A DNA stretch of 27,391 bases from Geobacter sp. (GTDB lineage Bacteria; Desulfobacterota; Desulfuromonadia; Geobacterales; Geobacteraceae), in the NCBI GenBank assembly GCA_003857395.1, contig RPRC01000114.1:1-27391 (forward strand), in the 5' to 3' direction. Of the stretch, positions 24,192 through 27,391 are shown one piece after another. A model generated the notes under the pieces. The model had not been told where the DNA came from. It saw only the letters and a program-made list of their open reading frames with translations, and did no database searches. The stretch's first letter is position 1. Each line of letters starts with the position of its first letter. Made by a program: the position numbers and the translations under genes.

Positions 24192-24221
24192 GTGCGCCCC
24201 GAATAGCCCCTCGGGGCGCAC
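24192..24221 (-). terminator. Strong hairpin with T-run on the minus strand
   Basis: GTGCGCCCCGA (24192-24202) and TCGGGGCGCAC (24211-24221) form an 11-base stem with an eight-base loop. TTTTTC follows on the minus strand, while only TGTC follows on the plus strand. It lies between prxU and the ferritin-like gene, both plus. It may separate the two transcripts, or stop antisense transcription coming from the right. Confidence 0.55.
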
Positions 24222-24254
24222 TGTCATGAACAGATAACAAGAAAGGAGGCTCTC

Positions 24255-24557
24255 ATGCCTGAGTTCGGTACACCTTTTTCCGGATTGGCACACGACAGAA
24301 AGCTTACCAACGAGGAATTGATTCGCGCCATACGTTTCATGGTGGCCGCGGAGTATGAGGCAATCCAGCTGTATATGCAGCTGGCCGAGTCTACAGACAA
24401 CAGTCTTGCCATTGAGGTTCTCAAGGACATAGCGAACGAGGAACGGGTCCATGCCGGAGAATTTCTCCGACTGCTCCATGAGCTTGATCCGGACGAGCAG
24501 AAGTTCTATGACGAAGGCGCAGAAGAAGTCGAGGAAGAGATAGAGAAAATCAAGTAG
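24255..24557 (+). CDS. Ferritin-like (rubrerythrin-type) protein of the encapsulin-cargo kind
   Basis: All-helical protein of 100 residues. The first helix pair is EELIRAIRFMVAAEYEAIQLYMQLAES and the second VLKDIANEERVHAGEFLRLL, giving the E...ExxH di-iron ligands (EYEAIQLY, then EERVH). One such half-site per chain means the iron centre forms only between two subunits, as in encapsulated ferritins. The sequence closely resembles the ferritin-like domain fused to the Pyrococcus encapsulin shell. The tail is acidic (EEVEEEIEKIK). No encapsulin shell gene is present in the window and no clear targeting peptide is seen. AAAGGAGG lies seven bases before the ATG. Likely role: ferrous iron oxidation and storage under peroxide stress. 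Confidence 0.8.
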   Translation: MPEFGTPFSGLAHDRKLTNEELIRAIRFMVAAEYEAIQLYMQLAESTDNSLAIEVLKDIANEERVHAGEFLRLLHELDPDEQKFYDEGAEEVEEEIEKIK

Positions 24558-24619
24558 TGCTCCTATGACGGGCTAACGATAAAAGATGAATACCAAAACA
24601 AGGCGTTTGAAGCACACGT

Positions 24620-24871
24620 ATGAAATACGGGACCGGATGCCTCGTTTGCGGCGATGATGTAATCTACTTGAAAGTTGTTACGACTCTCACCTGCTTTTAC
24701 TGCGGCGTAAAGAAAGAAACAAACGCCTCCTGCCGCGTCGGTCATTACGTCTGCGATGTCTGTCACAACGGGATCACCAATGAGGCCCAACCCCAACATT
24801 CATGCAACCAAGTATCAAATTTGAAAATAGATTTCTCATACAAATCTGTGCAAGGACGCAGGCATGGGTAA
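24620..24871 (+). pseudogene. Truncated DUF5714-type zinc-ribbon protein
   Basis: The first 53 residues resemble the start of DUF5714 proteins: GCLVCGDDVIYL, TLTCFYCGVKKETNASC, GHYVCDVCHNG. Three CxxC pairs and nearby cysteines suggest one or two zinc or Fe-S sites. Family members run on for well over 100 more residues, which are missing. From about 24780 the frame is unrelated and enters the ISL3 terminus at 24841, ending at 24871. The IS insertion or an associated deletion removed the rest, which is not found on the other side of the element. The function of the family is not established. Confidence 0.6.
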
Positions 24872-26068
24872 GTCGCCCATGCAGTGATAAAGATTCAGCA
24901 TATAGTTATTTACCGATCTGAAGCCGTAGGCTCGATGGCTGATCACCTTGGCCTTATTGTTCAGCCCTTCGACAGCGCCATTGGAGATCGGCATATCAAA
25001 GTACGAGAGGATATTTCCCTCGTGACGTTTCAGCAGGAGCGCAAAGTCCTGCACCTACTTGATCTTTGACTCCATAGCCAGCCCGAACCAGTGCTCCATG
25101 AACTTTACCGCTATTTCCTTGGTTGCCGATTGCCAGAAGTCACGAAACGACTCCTTGAACAAATAGGCCCGATGGATCTTCAGGTTCAGCGTTTCTAGAA
25201 AATCGAGGCTGGCCTTCTGTCTGTCCGTCAGGTTCCACGGGTTCTTGAGCCAAATGTAGCGGGTGCCGCCCAAGACGTCCTTGTGCTCCTGTTCCTTCTC
25301 GGCGACTTCCTGGCGCCGGACTTTGTCGACCGCTTCGGTGAGCTTCCGAATGATGTGGAACTTGTCGAACACCAAGGTTGCCTGCGGAGCCCTGACCTTG
25401 ATCGCTTCGATGTAAGACGGCCACATGTCGCAACAGATACCGACAAGCCTGGATGTCGTCCGCTCGGGGCCAAAGAAATCAAAGAACGCGGAGAGTGTAT
25501 CCTTGGTCCGACCTTCACCGCTCATGATTAGGGTTCCGGTTCTCAGGTCATAGACGTTGGTGGGATACACATGGCCCTTTTGCCGGGAAATCTCATCAAT
25601 GCCAATGTGGGTGATGCAACTCAAATCCCTGCGTCCAAGGCCAAAAGCAACCGCATAGGTGACAGCGGCGGCGACGGTGCCCCAGGAACACTGGAATTGG
25701 CGAGCCACCTGGAGCCACGGCAACGACTTTGCCCACGTGGCAATTGCCACCGCAAAGGCTTTGGTCAAACGCTTCTTCCCTGCTGCCCATGGCATGCTTT
25801 CTACATGAACAGACTTGCATTCAGGGCACGTGACGCGGCAGGGAGCATAGATCAGGGTCACGGGAATCGCCCAAAGGGGCACATGGCGAAATCGCCTTTC
25901 AGAGAGTGTGTCCCGGTAATCGCCGGGACTGTTACACACCCCACAGCGGGGATGGTAACGAAGATCGGGAACGATAGTGACAACCAGTTCGGAACCCACC
26001 TTTTTGACGGATTCGATGCGAAATCCTTGCATCTCAAGGGTCTCGCGGATAAGCTGTTCAACAAGCAT
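24836..26068 (-). pseudogene. ISL3-family transposase split by an in-frame amber codon
   Basis: The minus-strand frame runs from an ATG at 26068 for 337 codons, stops at TAG (25055-25057), and continues in the same frame to a TGA at 24836. The first part has the ISL3 zinc finger (HPRCGVC, CPECKS), a helix-turn-helix (LQVARQFQCSWGTVAAAV), and two DDE aspartates in HIGIDEIS and GICCDMWPSY. The second part has SNGAVEGLNNKAKVISHRAY with the catalytic glutamate. The amber codon therefore removes the third catalytic residue. The last codon and stop lie at or just outside the element's end, so the stop may come from flanking DNA. Intact length would be about 410 residues. Confidence 0.88.
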
Positions 26069-26171
26069 GCGTTCCTCCTGCAGATAGGTATGGTCGATAG
26101 CGCTTCCATAACTACCTGATGGAACTCATACTTTCAATTTTTTACACATGCTGTTTATGCACAGATGTTTG
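24841..26171 (-). mobile_element. ISL3-family insertion sequence, about 1.33 kb
   Basis: The transposase gene is bracketed by imperfect terminal inverted repeats. The left end begins CAAATCTGTGCAAGG (24841) and the right end, on the other strand, CAAACATCTGTGCAT (26171 inwards). Both continue to CATG-G-TAA-type sequence, about 30 bases in all. Length and a single transposase ORF fit ISL3. No clean 8-base target duplication was found at these ends, so exact borders may be off by a few bases or a flank has been deleted. The transposase is disrupted, so the copy cannot move by itself. Confidence 0.75.
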
Positions 26172-26189
26172 AGACGAACCAACTTCGTT

Positions 26190-26639
26190 TTACGTGTGAA
26201 GTTCTTCATTCTTTTGCTTCTGTTTCTTATAAGGATACAGATGGAGAGCCCGCCGGACGAGAAAGTAGCCGCCGGCCAGTGCAATAATCACAACCGCAAT
26301 GCCGTACAGCATTTCCGGAGAAACATCTTTGTAGTCGACAATTATGACCTTCCTGGACATGGCGACAATTGCCACCAGGAAAACTACCTCCGCATGGACC
26401 CGGTCTTCTTCCAGGTATGTTTTGATACTTTCGAGCAGTTCCAGACCGATTAACACCATCAGGAAGAAGCCGAAAACCTCAAGCATTTCTTCTATGTTGA
26501 GAAGAAATATCGGCGGTTTCATCAGTTGCTGGAACAGAGTGAATGCAAGTTCAACCGTGGAAACCAAAACCGCGGCCATCATCAGGCAAAGCAGTGTCCA
26601 AACGATAATTTTCTCAAATATTTTAAGAACCTTGCTCAT
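26190..26639 (-). CDS. PsiE-family (phosphate-starvation-inducible) membrane protein
   Basis: Protein of 149 residues with four probable membrane helices: IIVWTLLCLMMAAVLVSTVE (about 10-30), LEVFGFFLMVLIGLELLESI (about 55-75), EVVFLVAIVAMSRKVIIVDY (about 85-105) and MLYGIAVVIIALAGGYFLVR (about 110-130). These are the core segments of the PsiE family. In E. coli psiE is induced by phosphate starvation, but its biochemical role is unknown. GGAGGTGTAT sits before the ATG at 26639, so the in-frame ATG four codons earlier, which overlaps that site, is not used. It lies 22 bases after the ATPase gene and is probably co-transcribed with it. No Pho box was seen. Confidence 0.85.
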   Translation of the reverse strand: MSKVLKIFEKIIVWTLLCLMMAAVLVSTVELAFTLFQQLMKPPIFLLNIEEMLEVFGFFLMVLIGLELLESIKTYLEEDRVHAEVVFLVAIVAMSRKVIIVDYKDVSPEMLYGIAVVIIALAGGYFLVRRALHLYPYKKQKQKNEELHT

Positions 26640-26661
26640 ATACACCTCCATTAACGCACCT

Positions 26662-27391
26662 TCAACTTACACCCGTCTTTCTCCTCCTCAGCCACTTGTC
26701 GATTTCCACGACGACAATAATGGATGACGAAACCGCCAGGATGCGCAGCCATTCGACGCCGGTCAGTGGTACCGTGCGGAACACCCACTGCAGGGGTGTG
26801 GCATAGATGAATGCCAGTTGGGCAAAGAACGCGGCTATCATGCTGAAAAAAAGAAACGGGTTGCTTAACGAGTTGAGCCGAAACACCGACTGATACTCGG
26901 ACCGACTGTTCCATGCCTGAAAAAACTGGAAGAAGACCATGGTCGTAACGGCAACGGTTCGGGCGTTTTCCAAGGATGCACCCTCCCGCAGGGCCGTTAG
27001 ATAGTTCCAAACGATGCCGATAGATATCACCAGTCCCACGAGGATGGTGCGCTCCACCAGGAGCCGGGACATGATCCCTTCCTTCGGGTCGCGCGGTGGC
27101 CGGTCGATAATCCCCTTTTCGCCCGGCTCGAAGGCCAGAGCCACATCCTGCAATCCGTTGGTGACAAGGTTGATCCAGAGCAATTGCGCCGGGATATAGG
27201 GAATCGGCACTCCGGCGATCATGGCGCCGATAATGGAGATAATCGAGGCGATGCCGGTCGGAAGGAGGAAGAAGGTAACCTTGCGCAGGTTGTCGAAGAC
27301 AATCCGTCCTTCCTTGACCGCGCTGAAAATGCTGGCGAAATTGTCGTCGGCCAGGACCATGTCCGAGGCCTCCTTGGCCACGTCGGTACCA
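26662..27391 (-). CDS. P-type cation-transporting ATPase, C-terminal part (partial at right edge)
   Basis: About 243 residues of the C-terminal region of a P2-type ATPase are visible, beginning GTDVAKEASDMVLADDNFAS, the conserved hinge after the phosphorylation domain. RIVFDNLRKVTFFL leads into the membrane part, with helices in ASIISIIGAMIAGVPIPYIP, the ion-site helix QLLWINLVTNGLQDVALAFE, and RLLVERTILVGLVISIGIVW. VFFQFFQAWNSRSEYQS precedes the last pair of helices. The pattern fits Ca2+- or Na+/K+-type bacterial ATPases rather than heavy-metal (P1B) pumps. The N-terminal domains and start lie beyond the window. The end ...RRKTGVS is followed after 22 bases by psiE. Confidence 0.88.
   Translation of the reverse strand, partial: GTDVAKEASDMVLADDNFASIFSAVKEGRIVFDNLRKVTFFLLPTGIASIISIIGAMIAGVPIPYIPAQLLWINLVTNGLQDVALAFEPGEKGIIDRPPRDPKEGIMSRLLVERTILVGLVISIGIVWNYLTALREGASLENARTVAVTTMVFFQFFQAWNSRSEYQSVFRLNSLSNPFLFFSMIAAFFAQLAFIYATPLQWVFRTVPLTGVEWLRILAVSSSIIVVVEIDKWLRRRKTGVS

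Noticed and set aside
24048..24479. 143-codon minus-strand frame between prxU and the ferritin-like gene
   Set aside because: It is antisense to the ferritin-like gene for half its length and lacks recognisable features.
25055..25057. TAG in the ISL3 transposase as pyrrolysine or programmed read-through
   Set aside because: No sign of pyrrolysine machinery is known for this kind of organism and the element looks decayed; nonsense mutation is simpler.
1..27391. CRISPR arrays, tRNA or rRNA genes, phage modules
   Set aside because: No regularly spaced repeats, cloverleaf sequences, rRNA segments or phage structural genes were seen.

Overview
The window reads as chromosomal DNA of a Geobacter-like delta-proteobacterium (Desulfobacterota, Geobacterales). 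The grounds are the ruvC-ruvA-ruvB order followed by a small DnaA/Hda-like gene, a radical SAM/SPASM maturase beside a cysteine-bearing PadR regulator, a large membrane PAS/GAF sensor kinase, and a peroxiredoxin whose active-site codon is an in-frame TGA. This is inference from gene content; no species can be named from the sequence alone.

Layout. (1) 1-1.8 kb is a decaying accessory strip: the start of a RES toxin with its Xre/ParS-type antitoxin, a frameshifted higA, and a glycosyltransferase fragment fused to the tail of an MscS-like channel gene. (2) 1.86-7.1 kb is conserved housekeeping, all on the minus strand: gluQ, ppnP, a DnaA/Hda-like AAA+ gene directly behind ruvB, ruvA, ruvC, then yebC. 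(3) 7.5-12.8 kb holds a PLP aminotransferase, a 1134-residue orphan sensor kinase and a divergent macro-domain-like gene. (4) 12.9-17.6 kb holds the radical SAM/SPASM protein, PadR regulator and SAM methyltransferase (all minus), then glycerate 2-kinase and a HIT protein (plus). A palindrome overlaps the divergent promoter between the methyltransferase and the kinase. (5) 17.7-24.6 kb is a stress region on the plus strand: Hsp20, a dead perR/fur gene, a frameshifted fasciclin gene, catalase, a lipoprotein hydrolase, a NifU fragment, the TGA-containing peroxiredoxin and an encapsulin-cargo-type ferritin-like protein. (6) 24.6-27.4 kb holds a truncated DUF5714 gene, an ISL3 element with a nonsense-mutated transposase, a PsiE protein and the C-terminal part of a P-type cation ATPase.

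The most striking feature is the peroxiredoxin at 23309-24028. A single in-frame TGA replaces the peroxidatic cysteine, and a hairpin with a GGUC loop lies 17 nt downstream, as in known bacterial SECIS elements. It is almost certainly a selenoprotein (PrxU type) rather than a broken gene. By contrast perR, fasciclin, nifU, higA, the glycosyltransferase and the transposase carry real lesions. An ISL3-derived fragment at 18.4 kb and the ISL3 copy at 24.8-26.2 kb lie in the same orientation around the peroxide and iron genes, which suggests IS-linked assembly or erosion of this region. No tRNA, rRNA or CRISPR array was seen.
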